DNA from: a bacterium
GTDB taxonomy: Bacteria; Electryoneota; RPQS01
DNA length: 64,000 nucleotides
Assembly (NCBI GenBank): GCA_036504735.1
Contig: DASXUQ010000009.1
Span: 167,204-231,203 of the forward strand
Reading direction: 5' to 3'
Positions 26,611-34,626 of the stretch are shown here, piece by piece. A program made the translations under genes and the position numbers. Numbering within the stretch: the first letter of the stretch is position 1; the number at the start of each line of letters is the position of its first letter. The notes under the pieces were generated by a model. It did not search any database. It was not told the DNA's origin and worked only from the letters and a program-made list of their open reading frames with translations.

Positions 26611-26670
26611 CAACCACCAAGGCAATCCAGCACGCGGGAGCGTGCTGGGTAGTAGGTGAGGAGAAGAAAA

Positions 26671-26696
26671 CAGGGCGACCCCTGCGGATCGCCCTG
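26671..26696 (-). terminator. Hairpin terminator after the FN3/T9SS gene
   Basis: CAGGGCGA (26671-26678) and TCGCCCTG (26689-26696) pair perfectly; on the minus strand the stem is followed by TTTTCTTC. It is 31 nt after the stop codon. Confidence 0.75.
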
Positions 26697-26727
26697 TCTT
26701 GTGTTTCGATTCTTGTTCAACGGGCGG

Positions 26728-27957
26728 TCACTTCAGCAGCAGCATCTTCTTGGTGGCAGTGTAGCCATTGGCCTGCAGGGTGTACAGGTACATGGCCGAA
26801 GGGAGATTGGTGCCGTCGAAGTGTACGACATGGTGGCCCTGGTCCATCGTGCGGTTCACCATAGTGGCAATTTCCTGACCGACCATGTTGTAGAGCTTGA
26901 GCGTGACAAAACCCCTCTCCGCCAGATCAAAGCTGAGACTGGTGGTGGGGTTGAAGGGATTGGGGAAGTTCTGATAGAGAGCGTAGTCGGTGATTTCGGC
27001 AGGGTTGCCGGCGGTGGCGGTGGCATCGCGGCTGCCCAGCACCGTGCGGTTGCCCAGCACATCCACGGCGACCAGCGTGTAGGTGTACGATTCACCGGTC
27101 TGCACCGACTGATCGGTCCACGAGTAGCGGGCGCCGCTGGCGCTGTTGGTGGCGTTCACCCGGGCAACGGTCTGGCCGTCCCGCTCGATTTCGAAATGAT
27201 CATTGCGGTTTTCCGCGACCGTCTGCCAGCGCACGGTCACGCCGTCGGCTTCGGGTACGGCATCAAAACTGCGCAGTTCGGCGGCGAGTTGATTATCCGC
27301 CGGGGAGCAGTTGACGCTGGCGACGTAGGTGCGGCAGCCCATCCACTGGAAGTGGGCCGGGGCGACATACAGCCAGTAGGTGCCACGATCCAGCACGGCA
27401 CTCACCGTCAGGGGATGGCATTCCTGCGCCACGGCGGGGGCGGTATAAGCCACGCGGTCTTCGCAGCCGTTGGCGCCGGGGCCAAGGATCATAGCCAGAA
27501 CATCGAATTCGGCGGTGACGGTAAAGGTGACCGTATCACGCTCGGAGACGGTCAGTTCATACCAGTCGGTGTCACGGATCAAAAACCACGAGAAGGCGCT
27601 GCCGCAGATGACGTCATTGCAGGCGATGGGCATGAACGCGGGGGGTGTCGAGAAACAGCCGCCGTTATAGTGGTCACAAAGGTTGAGGCAGGGCTCGCCT
27701 TCGGGGCGGGCACCAGCCGGGCATTCCACGGTGCAACCGCAACGCGAGAAGCGATTTGCATCGGTTGAACGTCCGCTGTGCTCGCCGAAGGAATCGGTCT
27801 GGGAGAGCAGATCATTCAACGCCGCGGTGTCAAACTGCGAGAGTCCGGACGAACCCGGAGCCACGGCGCCAAGGTAAACGCTCTCTGCGGGGGAGCCGGC
27901 AAATGCCAGCGCACAGACGAACAGTAACGTGCCAAAGAAAGCTAACAGTCTCATCAT
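26728..27957 (-). CDS. Secreted FN3-containing protein with T9SS tail
   Basis: This 409-residue protein has a signal peptide (RLLAFFGTLLFVCALAFA), a Cys-rich domain (~50-190) of PPC-like type, an FN3-like module (~205-300; VTVRWQTVAENRNDHFEIER) and a sorting tail with NFPNPFNPTT and KKMLLLK. Four ATG codons in a row follow AAAGGA; the third (27957) has the best spacing, but 27954-27963 cannot be separated. It reads like a shorter relative of the 811-residue gene next to it. It may bind a surface polymer; no enzyme motif is visible. Monocistronic, with a terminator. Confidence 0.82.
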   Translation of the reverse strand: MMRLLAFFGTLLFVCALAFAGSPAESVYLGAVAPGSSGLSQFDTAALNDLLSQTDSFGEHSGRSTDANRFSRCGCTVECPAGARPEGEPCLNLCDHYNGGCFSTPPAFMPIACNDVICGSAFSWFLIRDTDWYELTVSERDTVTFTVTAEFDVLAMILGPGANGCEDRVAYTAPAVAQECHPLTVSAVLDRGTYWLYVAPAHFQWMGCRTYVASVNCSPADNQLAAELRSFDAVPEADGVTVRWQTVAENRNDHFEIERDGQTVARVNATNSASGARYSWTDQSVQTGESYTYTLVAVDVLGNRTVLGSRDATATAGNPAEITDYALYQNFPNPFNPTTSLSFDLAERGFVTLKLYNMVGQEIATMVNRTMDQGHHVVHFDGTNLPSAMYLYTLQANGYTATKKMLLLK

Positions 27958-28508
27958 CATCATGTCCTTTACCAATGCTATGGGAGGTCATCAAAGTCAA
28001 GTTTTCGACACGGCGGGGGTCCCGCTGTGGGATGCATAACATACACAAGCCAAAGCGGGAGCACAAGAGAAAGCCCGCCTTTTTCTCGGGATAATTTGCC
28101 GTGGCACGGGCGGTTACGGTATAGTTGGTATAGTTGAAAAGGGTATCCGGATTCGACCGCATCATTTCAAATATGTCAAAAGATGAGAGAAAATTTTCGA
28201 AAGTGTGATCAGGATTGCGGACCCGCCGGTGGCCTTGTGAGACAAGGTTCTGTGCCCCGAGAGGCGCCCACAGCAAGAGGTGACCCCTTGACCCGGGGCC
28301 GCCTACCGGCGGGGGGACAGCGCGGAAGACCGCGCGGTCCCTTCCGGATTCTTGGTTTCGGCCGGGTTGTGTCATCAACGAATGTGAAGGAACGATCCGG
28401 CTCAACCCGGCTCGGCGGTATTTGTGCAGCGGGCGCTTGCATGGCGGCGGGGAAATGGCTATTTTGAGCGGTGGTTTGGAGGCGGATTGTCTATGGGAGA
28501 GAGGGCTG
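27958..28508. other. Intergenic region with mosaic repeat
   Basis: The stretch next to 27957 is the leader and promoter region of the FN3 gene. 28247-28355 is a mosaic-repeat copy (GACCCGGGGCCGCC, GGACAGCGCGGAAGACCGCGCGGTCCCTTCCG). A minus-strand frame of 276 codons crosses this area but has no coding character and overlaps the next gene. Confidence 0.6.
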
Positions 28509-28838
28509 ATGCGAACGATTGTGCTGCTGACATTGTCGAATGTGTTTATGACCTTTGCCTGGTACGGGCATCTGAAATTCCGCAGCGCACCGCTGCTGAT
28601 TGCCATTCTGGCCAGTTGGGGAATTGCCTTTTTCGAGTACTGCCTGCAGGTGCCGGCCAACCGCTACGGCTACGGGCAGTTCAATGCGGCCCAACTGAAG
28701 ACGATTCAGGAGGTGATTACCCTCGGGGTCTTTGCGGTCTTCTCGACGCTCTATTTGAACGAACGACCGACGTGGAATACCCTGATCGGCTTCGGTTTCA
28801 TAGCGGTGGGCGCGTGGTTCGTGTTTAAGAAGGGCTAA
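28509..28838 (+). CDS. DMT-family inner membrane protein (DUF486)
   Basis: This 109-residue protein has four hydrophobic segments and the conserved DUF486 features FMTFAWYGHLK, ASWGIAFFEYCLQVPANRYGY and QFNAAQLKTIQEVITL. DUF486 members are small four-helix membrane proteins of the drug/metabolite transporter superfamily; the substrate is not established. ATG 28509 is chosen because it starts the conserved region; upstream in-frame codons encode low-quality sequence. Length is normal for the family. It stands alone; the neighbouring genes are on opposite strands or distant. Confidence 0.88.
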   Translation: MRTIVLLTLSNVFMTFAWYGHLKFRSAPLLIAILASWGIAFFEYCLQVPANRYGYGQFNAAQLKTIQEVITLGVFAVFSTLYLNERPTWNTLIGFGFIAVGAWFVFKKG

Positions 28839-28850
28839 GCAGCGTAGAGC

Positions 28851-28900
28851 CGTAGGGGAGGGTTAAGGTACTCCGCAACCCTCCCGTCTTGCTATTGCCG
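28851..28900. repeat. Short dispersed palindromic repeat, copy 1
   Basis: GTAGGGGAGGGTTAAGGT-CTCCGCAACCCTCCCGTCTT occurs here and at 46329-46379 with the same layout. GGGAGGGTT and AACCCTCCC form a hairpin. It lies 12 bp after a stop codon, so it may act as a terminator-like REP element. Confidence 0.7.
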
Positions 28901-29305
28901 GGATCAAAACGGGCGGGTTGCGCGTAAGGCATCCACCGTCTGGCGACATTCTTCTGCTTAACCCGCCCCTACACGAGGTTGCTGTGGTGTGAGGGCAGCA
29001 CAACTATACGCAGCGAGGTCGGCGGGTAGAGCGGTCTTTCAAATTTTCAGCCTTTAGCCCTTCTTCACTGGGGGAATGCCTCTCTTTCTTAGGGGAAGCG
29101 ACGCAGGCAAGGAGCTTCTCATAGCGGGCGGGAGGGTGTTTGACCGGCAAATGGGAGTATGTGGCCTTGGGACTCAAGTTGAGATTAGGGAGTGGTTTGA
29201 GAGTGAGCGGCGGGGTTTATCGATGGGGAGAGAGCGGGAGGTGTGAGCGCACTATGAGAAAGGCGGAGCGCGCGGGGAAGAATCAGGAGTAACGGCGAAA
29301 AGCCC
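28901..29305. other. Intergenic region before the histone-like gene
   Basis: Contains a palindromic GGGCGGGTT ... AACCCGCCC pair (about 28909-28970) followed by CCTACAC, a motif also seen at 18617-18650 and 30132-30160. The rest shows no gene. The promoter of the next gene is listed separately. Confidence 0.5.
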
Positions 29306-29335
29306 TTGACAGAGAGAGCGTCCCATGAGTATATT
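29306..29335 (+). promoter_or_regulatory. Sigma70-like promoter of the histone/SWIB gene
   Basis: TTGACA (29306-29311) and TATATT (29330-29335) are separated by 18 nt. Transcription would start near 29342, leaving a leader of about 158 nt before the ATG at 29500. This is the best -35/-10 pair seen in the window. Confidence 0.7.
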
Positions 29336-29499
29336 AGCGCGTTGCACTGTGGCTGGCTGTTCTGGCGGCCGGCGAGATCCTGATACCGGCGCGATTTCCG
29401 CCTGACGAAGCGGGCTGCGCCGGTCCCTATGCCTGAGTTCAGTTCACTCAACGTTGTTCACACTCTGTGGACCAACCGTAAACCCCGAAGGAGAATCTC

Positions 29500-30051
29500 A
29501 TGAAGAAAGCTCCCGCTAAGAAGGCCGCCCCGAAGAAGGCCGCTCCCGCAAAGAAGGCTGCTCCGAAGAAAGCCGCCCCGAAGAAGGCCGCTCCCGTGAA
29601 GAAGGCTGCCCCGAAGAAGGCCGCCCCTGTGAAGAAGGCCGCTCCGAAGAAGGTCGCGCCGAAGAAGGCCGCCCCGAAGAAGGTTGCCCCGAAGAAGGTC
29701 GCGCCGAAGAAGGCCGCCCCGAAGAAGGTTGCCGCCCCGAAGAAGGCCGCTGCCCCGAAGAAGGCCGCCCCGAAGGCCGTGAAGCCGAAGGTCAAGCGCG
29801 CGCCGAATCCCGCTTTTATGGCCCCGATGGCCCCCGACGCCATCCTCGGCGCCGTCGTTGGCGACAAGCCGATGCCGCGCACGGAGATCACCAAGAAGTT
29901 GTGGGAGTACATCAAGAAGAACGGCCTGCAGGACAAGGTCAACAAGCGCATGATCAATGCTGACGAGAAGCTGCGCGCGTTGTTCGGCAAGGGCGCCGTC
30001 TCGATGTTCGAAATGAACAAGCTGTTGCAAGGCCACCTGAAGAAGGCGTAA
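29500..30051 (+). CDS. Histone H1-like / SWIB domain DNA-binding protein
   Basis: This 183-residue protein has an N-terminal tail (~1-100) of Lys/Ala/Pro repeats (KKAAPKKAAPKKVAPKKAA type) like bacterial and eukaryotic histone H1 tails, followed by a SWIB/MDM2 domain (~105-180) with ILGAVVGDKPMPRTEITKKLW, YIKKNGLQDKVNKRMI, LFGKGAVSMFEMNKLL. H1-like tails bind DNA non-specifically; SWIB domains in chlamydiae and plants are linked to chromatin condensation. It is probably an abundant nucleoid protein. AAGGAG sits 6 nt before the ATG and a strong promoter and terminator bracket the gene, in line with high expression. The repeat tail is highly biased in codons (AAG, GCC, CCG). Confidence 0.88.
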   Translation: MKKAPAKKAAPKKAAPAKKAAPKKAAPKKAAPVKKAAPKKAAPVKKAAPKKVAPKKAAPKKVAPKKVAPKKAAPKKVAAPKKAAAPKKAAPKAVKPKVKRAPNPAFMAPMAPDAILGAVVGDKPMPRTEITKKLWEYIKKNGLQDKVNKRMINADEKLRALFGKGAVSMFEMNKLLQGHLKKA

Positions 30052-30076
30052 GCCGGAGAGCAGGATAGAGTTCAAG

Positions 30077-30104
30077 AAGCCCGAAGCGATTGCTTCGGGC
30101 TTTT
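30077..30104 (+). terminator. Intrinsic terminator of the histone/SWIB gene
   Basis: AAGCCCGAAGC (30077-30087) and GCTTCGGGCTT (30092-30102) form a perfect 11-bp stem with a 4-nt loop and run into TTTTG. It is 25 nt after the stop codon. Confidence 0.9.
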
Positions 30105-30172
30105 GCATGGCGGGGAATTTTCATCAAAAGCGGGCCGGTCTAAGACCGGCCCCTACACCGACAGATGGTGAA

Positions 30173-31129
30173 TTATTGCAATTCCCATTTGCAGAGGCCG
30201 GCGCGGAGAATACGACCGTTGTGGATGCGGACGGTGAGGGTGTCACTGGTCAGATGGCAGGGGCCGCCGATCATGCGGCCCGAGGCGATGTCATAGGGGA
30301 CCGCGGCACCGGGCATGCTGATGAGAGCGACGGTGTTATCCGGCGAGAGCCAGCAGGCATTGGCCCCGCGCAAACTGAGCAGCACGGCACCCACGGGAAG
30401 CCGGGGGGCAATGCCAAGGTTGACAAAGGAGAGCGCCCCGGAGGCTTCATAGACGGCGGCCACCCGGCAGCTTGCGCCGAGCGCAAAGCCCTGCGGCGAG
30501 AGGGCAAAGCCCTGGAGTCCGATCTGCGCCGCGTCAGATACGGCAACCGTATCACTGCACGGTGCGCCCTGACCGTGGCGCAGGTCATAGAAGGCCAGTT
30601 CGCCAAAGGGGGATACATGCGCGCAGAGGCTGTCGCAAGGCTGGGATTCGATGCCGAAGGCGAGCCGGGTAAAAGGGCCGGTCTGGCGCTGTATCCAGAG
30701 CCGGAATTCCTTGCGGACGGGCTGCGGCAGGCTGTCGGAGACGGCTTCGAGCACAAAGTTCAGCTTGCCGGTGGGAGCCTGGCCCAGCAGGGGAGTCAGA
30801 TGCACGGTGGCACTGGCCGTCGTGTCGAAGCTGGCCGAATCGATGCCGACCTTCAGCCAGCCGGGAGTGTCCGAACCCGGTTGCAGCCGTACGGGAATCC
30901 GGCGGCCAGAGACCCAGAGGATATCCAGCGGGATGTTATAGGTCAAGCCCCATTCGAGAGTATCTGAGGAGACGGATGAGGTGATCACGATGCCACGGGC
31001 AGGCGGCAGCTTGCGTGCATCGGGCTGGGGCACCGCCATCGGCGGCTGCGGCGGTGCAGACGCGCAACCGGACAGAAGCAAATAGGAGATGTGAAATAGG
31101 AAATAGGAAAGAAGACAAGACTTCTTCAT
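30173..31129 (-). CDS. Lipoprotein of unknown function
   Basis: This 318-residue protein starts MKKSCLLSYFLFHISYLLLSGC, a lipoprotein signal peptide with lipobox LSGC (Cys22), followed by a Pro-rich linker. The rest is beta-rich with no catalytic motif; GRRIPVRLQPGSDTPGWLKV and LNFVLEAVSDSLPQPVRKE suggest Ig-like strands, and the C-terminal half could be a small propeller (LSPDNTVALISMPGAAVPYD). It is probably anchored to the outer or inner membrane. The hydrophobic core of the signal peptide is encoded by the TTTCCTATTTC word repeat that is otherwise intergenic. It lies 9 bp after the methyltransferase gene on the same strand, so the two are likely co-transcribed. Confidence 0.75.
   Translation of the reverse strand: MKKSCLLSYFLFHISYLLLSGCASAPPQPPMAVPQPDARKLPPARGIVITSSVSSDTLEWGLTYNIPLDILWVSGRRIPVRLQPGSDTPGWLKVGIDSASFDTTASATVHLTPLLGQAPTGKLNFVLEAVSDSLPQPVRKEFRLWIQRQTGPFTRLAFGIESQPCDSLCAHVSPFGELAFYDLRHGQGAPCSDTVAVSDAAQIGLQGFALSPQGFALGASCRVAAVYEASGALSFVNLGIAPRLPVGAVLLSLRGANACWLSPDNTVALISMPGAAVPYDIASGRMIGGPCHLTSDTLTVRIHNGRILRAGLCKWELQ
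31079..31110. repeat. GAAATAGG word repeat inside a coding region
   Basis: CAAATAGGAGATGTGAAATAGGAAATAGGAAAG-type units overlap the start of the lipoprotein gene. The same words occur at 41024-41111, 48708-48806 and near 54201-54290, always between genes except here. Confidence 0.65.
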
Positions 31130-31138
31130 TTTCAGTTT

Positions 31139-32113
31139 TCAGCTTTCAGCTTTCAGCTTTTCGGAAAGGGCGGCAATGTGCTCGGGAGTGGTGCCACAGC
31201 AGCCACCCAAGATGTTCGCACCAAGGCTTACCATCTGCTCTCCCCAGCGGGCGAATTCTGCGGGGGAAAGCGGGGCGGAAAAGTCCCACGGCTTGCCTTC
31301 CGGTGCTCGGAAGTTGGGATAAGCGCCCAGCAGGATGTCACCCTCGGGCAGCGCGGCGCGCAGGGTTTGGAAGGCCGCCGCAGCCAGATCGGGCGGGCAG
31401 CAGTTGATGAGCACGGCATTGGCTCCCAAGGCAAAGGCGACGCGAGCGGCATCGGTCAGGGAATCGCCATTGTATAGCTCGGTGGCGCTTTTGGGCATAA
31501 AGGATGTCCAGACGGGCAGGCCCATGTTCAGGGCCATTTCCGTGGCAATCTGGGCTTCCCGCGCACTATTCTGGGTCTCGACGAGGATCAGATCGGCCCC
31601 GGCATCGCGCAGCAGCCGCGCGGTGTGCGCATGTTCGCGCAGCAGAATCTCATCGGGCGGGCACAGGTCGGGGCGGTAACAGTCTTCCAAAGGGGCAAGG
31701 GAGGCGGCGACTCCTGGAAAAGGCTGAAACGCTGAAAGGCTGAAACGCTGAAATTCGGAACCCCCTTCTTTTCCCCCTTTTTCAAAGGGGGAAGGATCAG
31801 AGTCTCCCCCCTTAGAATAAGGGGGGAACAAGGGGGGTAGAACTTCCCTTGCCAGCCTGATGGCCAGCCGTGTCAATTCCTCCGCGCGGTCGGCCATGCC
31901 GGCTTTAGCGAGGGTGTAACGGGTGGTGCGGAAGGTGGCGGCGGTGAGGATGTCGGCTCCAGCGGCCAGATAGTGCTTGTGGATGGTCTGGACGAGGTCC
32001 GGGGCTTCGATCAGGGCAAGGGCCGACCACAAAGGCAAACGGGCCACAAAACCGCGCCGTTCCAGTTCGGTGCCGAACGCGCCATCGAGGATAATGGGGT
32101 AGCCGGACGCCAT
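31139..32113 (-). CDS. Homocysteine S-methyltransferase family protein with in-frame repeat insertion
   Basis: This 324-residue enzyme belongs to the zinc-dependent homocysteine methyltransferase family (MmuM/BHMT and the MetH N-domain). The three zinc ligands are Cys238 in INCCPP and Cys305-Cys306 in GGCCGTTPEH. It would transfer a methyl group from a donor such as S-methylmethionine to homocysteine, making methionine. The start ILDGAFGTELERRG is typical. Between residues ~93 and ~134, from PPLFPPYSKGGDSD to SAFQPFPG, a low-complexity insertion replaces what should be a short loop before VAASLAPLEDCYRPD. This is translated repeat DNA (see 31712-31845). The end ALSEKLKAES is also built from a GCTGAAA word repeat. 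It is probably active because the insertion sits in a surface loop. Confidence 0.85.
   Translation of the reverse strand: MASGYPIILDGAFGTELERRGFVARLPLWSALALIEAPDLVQTIHKHYLAAGADILTAATFRTTRYTLAKAGMADRAEELTRLAIRLAREVLPPLFPPYSKGGDSDPSPFEKGGKEGGSEFQRFSLSAFQPFPGVAASLAPLEDCYRPDLCPPDEILLREHAHTARLLRDAGADLILVETQNSAREAQIATEMALNMGLPVWTSFMPKSATELYNGDSLTDAARVAFALGANAVLINCCPPDLAAAAFQTLRAALPEGDILLGAYPNFRAPEGKPWDFSAPLSPAEFARWGEQMVSLGANILGGCCGTTPEHIAALSEKLKAES
31712..31845. repeat. Composite palindromic/word repeat inserted in the methyltransferase gene
   Basis: Two repeat types are joined. 31717-31753 is a GCTGAAACG word repeat. 31757-31843 has two hairpins, TTCCCCCTTTTTCAAAGGGGGAA and CCCCCCTTAGAATAAGGGGGG. 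An intergenic relative of the second part lies inverted at 41585-41665. The insertion keeps the reading frame. Confidence 0.85.
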
Positions 32114-32404
32114 CAGGCCTCCGCACCGTGAAGGCTATGCAAAAGATACATTATCTTACCCACCTATCCACAAGACAAGCTCTTGTTTATTGAAGGCCAA
32201 ATTTGTCGCACGGGCTTTGCAGCGACGCTTTAAGGATACCGGAAGTTCTGACCTAAGCTGTGGGCTGCATTGCCTTTGGAACGGCGAATCCGTATCTTAA
32301 CTGTTTGGGTAGAAGGCAGTTTAGCGATATTCGCGGACAAAGGCAACCCCCATCCTGACCTTCCCCCACGAAAGTAAGGGAAGGGACCAACCTCGGAGGA
32401 CGCT
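32114..32404. other. Intergenic region before the disrupted secreted-protein gene
   Basis: Divergent spacer between the methyltransferase (minus) and the leader at 32405 (plus). It contains a hairpin-like CCTTCCCCCACGAAAGTAAGGGAAGG (about 32359-32384). Promoters for both directions should lie here but none is clear. An excellent RBS (GGAGG, 32395-32399) belongs to the leader ORF. Confidence 0.45.
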
Positions 32405-32467
32405 ATGCGGCGGTTTCTCTTGCTTGCTTTGGCACTTTTGCCGGTGGTGTGCTGGGGGCTGATATGA
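32405..32467 (+). pseudogene. 5' remnant of a secreted-protein gene (signal peptide only)
   Basis: A 20-codon ORF encodes MRRFLLLALALLPVVCWGLI and then stops. It is a perfect Sec signal peptide with GGAGG 5 nt before the ATG. Nothing mature follows; instead the stop TGA overlaps the ATG of the KAP NTPase gene (ATGA). Together with the sorting-tail fragment at 34580-34714 it is best read as the 5' end of a type IX cargo gene whose centre was replaced. Alternatively, it now serves as a leader peptide for translational coupling. Confidence 0.65.
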
Positions 32468-34626
32468 CAGATGAAAGCCGGACGGTCTTGGACTTCGACT
32501 CAGATCAGCCAAAGACTGATATGAAGGATGATGCGCTTGGCCGGACGGGTTATGCGCGCTATTTGGGCGATTCCATCCTGTCGTACAAATCAACCGATAG
32601 CTTGGTTGTGGGTATTTACGATGAGTGGGGCTCGGGCAAAACCACGCTTATCAATTTCGCCCTTCAGCATATTCGGAAGAAGACAGCCGGGCACAACGAC
32701 AGGCCAGTTGTCATTCATTTTAGCCCTTGGCTATTCTCAACTTCCGAGGCCTTGGTTTCGGCGTTCTTCAAAACTCTGTCGCAGAATTTGAAGCGTCAGG
32801 ACTGGAACGCCGAGTTGCAGAAAGCTGGCGCGTTGGTGTCATCCTATGCGGCTTTCTTTGCATTCTTGTCGTATGTACCGCAGGACGGGATGTCGCATTA
32901 CTGGGTCGTTGGTTCCCAAATGCTCTTTGCGGCCGCGTCTGTTCTCAAGAAGAGCGGGAAGGTATTGAAGCGTGACCTCGAGACGAGAAGAACGGCACTA
33001 TCTAAGGTCCTAAGGGATCAGCCAAGCAAAGTCATCATTGTAATAGACGATCTTGACCGTCTGCCCGATGAAGAAGTCAGGCAGATATTCCAGTTGGTCA
33101 GATCCATGGCGGACTTTCCCAACACCGTTTACCTGCTTGCTTTCGACCCCAAACCTGTCGCGAAGGCTCTTGACAAGTCACAGGATGGTTGTGGCAACAA
33201 GTATCTGGAAAAGATTATACAGGCACCGTTCGTGGTGCCCAAAGCGACCCCAGAGGCGTTGTCAAGCTACGTAGGCGCCAGGATACGCGCCCTGCAGGAG
33301 GAAGCCCCAGCGGAACGTCGAGACAAAAACGATCGGTTGTTCAGTATCTTGGACTGGAATGCGTTCCATTTGATTCAGAACCTCCGACACGCGAACCGTT
33401 TTTTGAACATCTTGACGTTTAACTTCGATAGGCAGAGGGAACATATAAATTTTGCCGATATCGTCGGCCTGAGCGTTCTTCAGGTATTCTGCGAACCTGT
33501 TTACCGTGGGATTCGAGATAACCACCTGATTTTCAGACGAACGATCTCGGCTGGACTTCGCCTGCCAGACACCCACGCCAAGGAGTCAATTAAGTCTGTC
33601 GTCGAAGGCTTGTTCGCCCAGATCATTCCAGAGCACCGCAAGTACGCCGAGGGCATACTCTTTGAACTCTTTCCCGACATAGGGGCCATCTGCAACAAAC
33701 CGACGGGAGGTCCGCACGAAGAGGAAGACGATCTGCGGACAGGTCGAATATGCCATCCTGAGAACTATAACAGAGCACTTGCATTCGACGTTCCGGAAGG
33801 AGAAACCACGGATGCCGAGGCTTCAACGCTGTGGGATGACGCTGCTGATCTCGAGATGGAACAACTGACAGGCAAGCTCGGGGATCTATGTCGTACTCAT
33901 GAAGTGTCGCAGCTTTTCAGACGCCTTGCTGCAAAGGCGCCCGTTGAACTTCAACAAAACACCGCTATCAAGGTCATCGCTGCGTGTCTCTTACTCTGGG
34001 AGCAATTCAGCGAAGACGAGTCGGTGATTGGTGGCTACCCGAGTGACGCAACGGGGTTTGTGGCACGCGTGCTGCGTCGCTTTCCTGATTCGATCGCGCG
34101 CGGGAGAGTGCTGCGTGATGGCATCAGTTACGCTTCCGGTTGTGTTTGGCCGATAGGTGACTTGGTTCGCCGTATAAAAGTTGAGGGGTCACCCGCATCG
34201 GGAGCATCGCTGTACGACACACCTCTTGCCTTGCAGACGTATGCCGATTGTAAAGGGATTGCACGCGGCCGCATTCAAGCAGCGGCGAGAGATGGGCTTT
34301 TGTGGTCGCATCCACACTTCTATTACATTCTGCGGGCTTGGCACGACTTTGGGGGTACTGAAGATGTGCGGGAATTTATATCGCGCGAGACTTCTAGAGA
34401 CGGGAGGCTGCTTGAGTTACTTGACCGTCTCCCGTTAACAAAGGAATCTGTGCCGTTCTTGGGTTTGTTTATGGATATACCGGCTTTGGTCGCTCGCTTA
34501 GATACCATTGTACAGGCGGGTATTGGCAGCGCGGTGTATGATCGAATTGACTCGGTCACTCGGTATTTGAACATATTGAGAGGGTCGCAGGCCACCGACC
34601 GCGGGGAGTCACCAGGTGAGCTTTGA
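32464..34626 (+). CDS. KAP family P-loop NTPase
   Basis: This 720-residue protein has the KAP ATPase layout: N-terminal DALGRTGYARYLGDSIL, Walker A DEWGSGKTTLINF (Lys59), two hydrophobic segments inserted between the Walker motifs (~122-160, likely membrane-associated), and Walker B VIIVIDDLDRLPDEE (Asp195/196). LLAFDPKPVAKAL and NLRHANRFLNIL sensor-like parts follow, then a long C-terminal domain of unknown fold. KAP NTPases are mostly predicted membrane-associated ATPases; the phage-exclusion protein PifA of plasmid F is a member, so an antiphage role is possible but is inference. ATG 32464 overlaps the stop of the leader ORF. Base composition is more AT-rich than its neighbours. The last ~12 codons are read from the tail of the interrupted gene, in another frame. 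Confidence 0.85.
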   Translation: MTDESRTVLDFDSDQPKTDMKDDALGRTGYARYLGDSILSYKSTDSLVVGIYDEWGSGKTTLINFALQHIRKKTAGHNDRPVVIHFSPWLFSTSEALVSAFFKTLSQNLKRQDWNAELQKAGALVSSYAAFFAFLSYVPQDGMSHYWVVGSQMLFAAASVLKKSGKVLKRDLETRRTALSKVLRDQPSKVIIVIDDLDRLPDEEVRQIFQLVRSMADFPNTVYLLAFDPKPVAKALDKSQDGCGNKYLEKIIQAPFVVPKATPEALSSYVGARIRALQEEAPAERRDKNDRLFSILDWNAFHLIQNLRHANRFLNILTFNFDRQREHINFADIVGLSVLQVFCEPVYRGIRDNHLIFRRTISAGLRLPDTHAKESIKSVVEGLFAQIIPEHRKYAEGILFELFPDIGAICNKPTGGPHEEEDDLRTGRICHPENYNRALAFDVPEGETTDAEASTLWDDAADLEMEQLTGKLGDLCRTHEVSQLFRRLAAKAPVELQQNTAIKVIAACLLLWEQFSEDESVIGGYPSDATGFVARVLRRFPDSIARGRVLRDGISYASGCVWPIGDLVRRIKVEGSPASGASLYDTPLALQTYADCKGIARGRIQAAARDGLLWSHPHFYYILRAWHDFGGTEDVREFISRETSRDGRLLELLDRLPLTKESVPFLGLFMDIPALVARLDTIVQAGIGSAVYDRIDSVTRYLNILRGSQATDRGESPGEL

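Noticed and set aside
27830-28660. Minus-strand frame of 276 codons
   Set aside because: Crosses a mosaic repeat and overlaps two clear genes; composition is not protein-like.
29448-30108. Two long minus-strand frames opposite the histone/SWIB gene
   Set aside because: Repetitive (GAAFF / LLRG) translation is the antisense of the Lys/Ala/Pro repeat.
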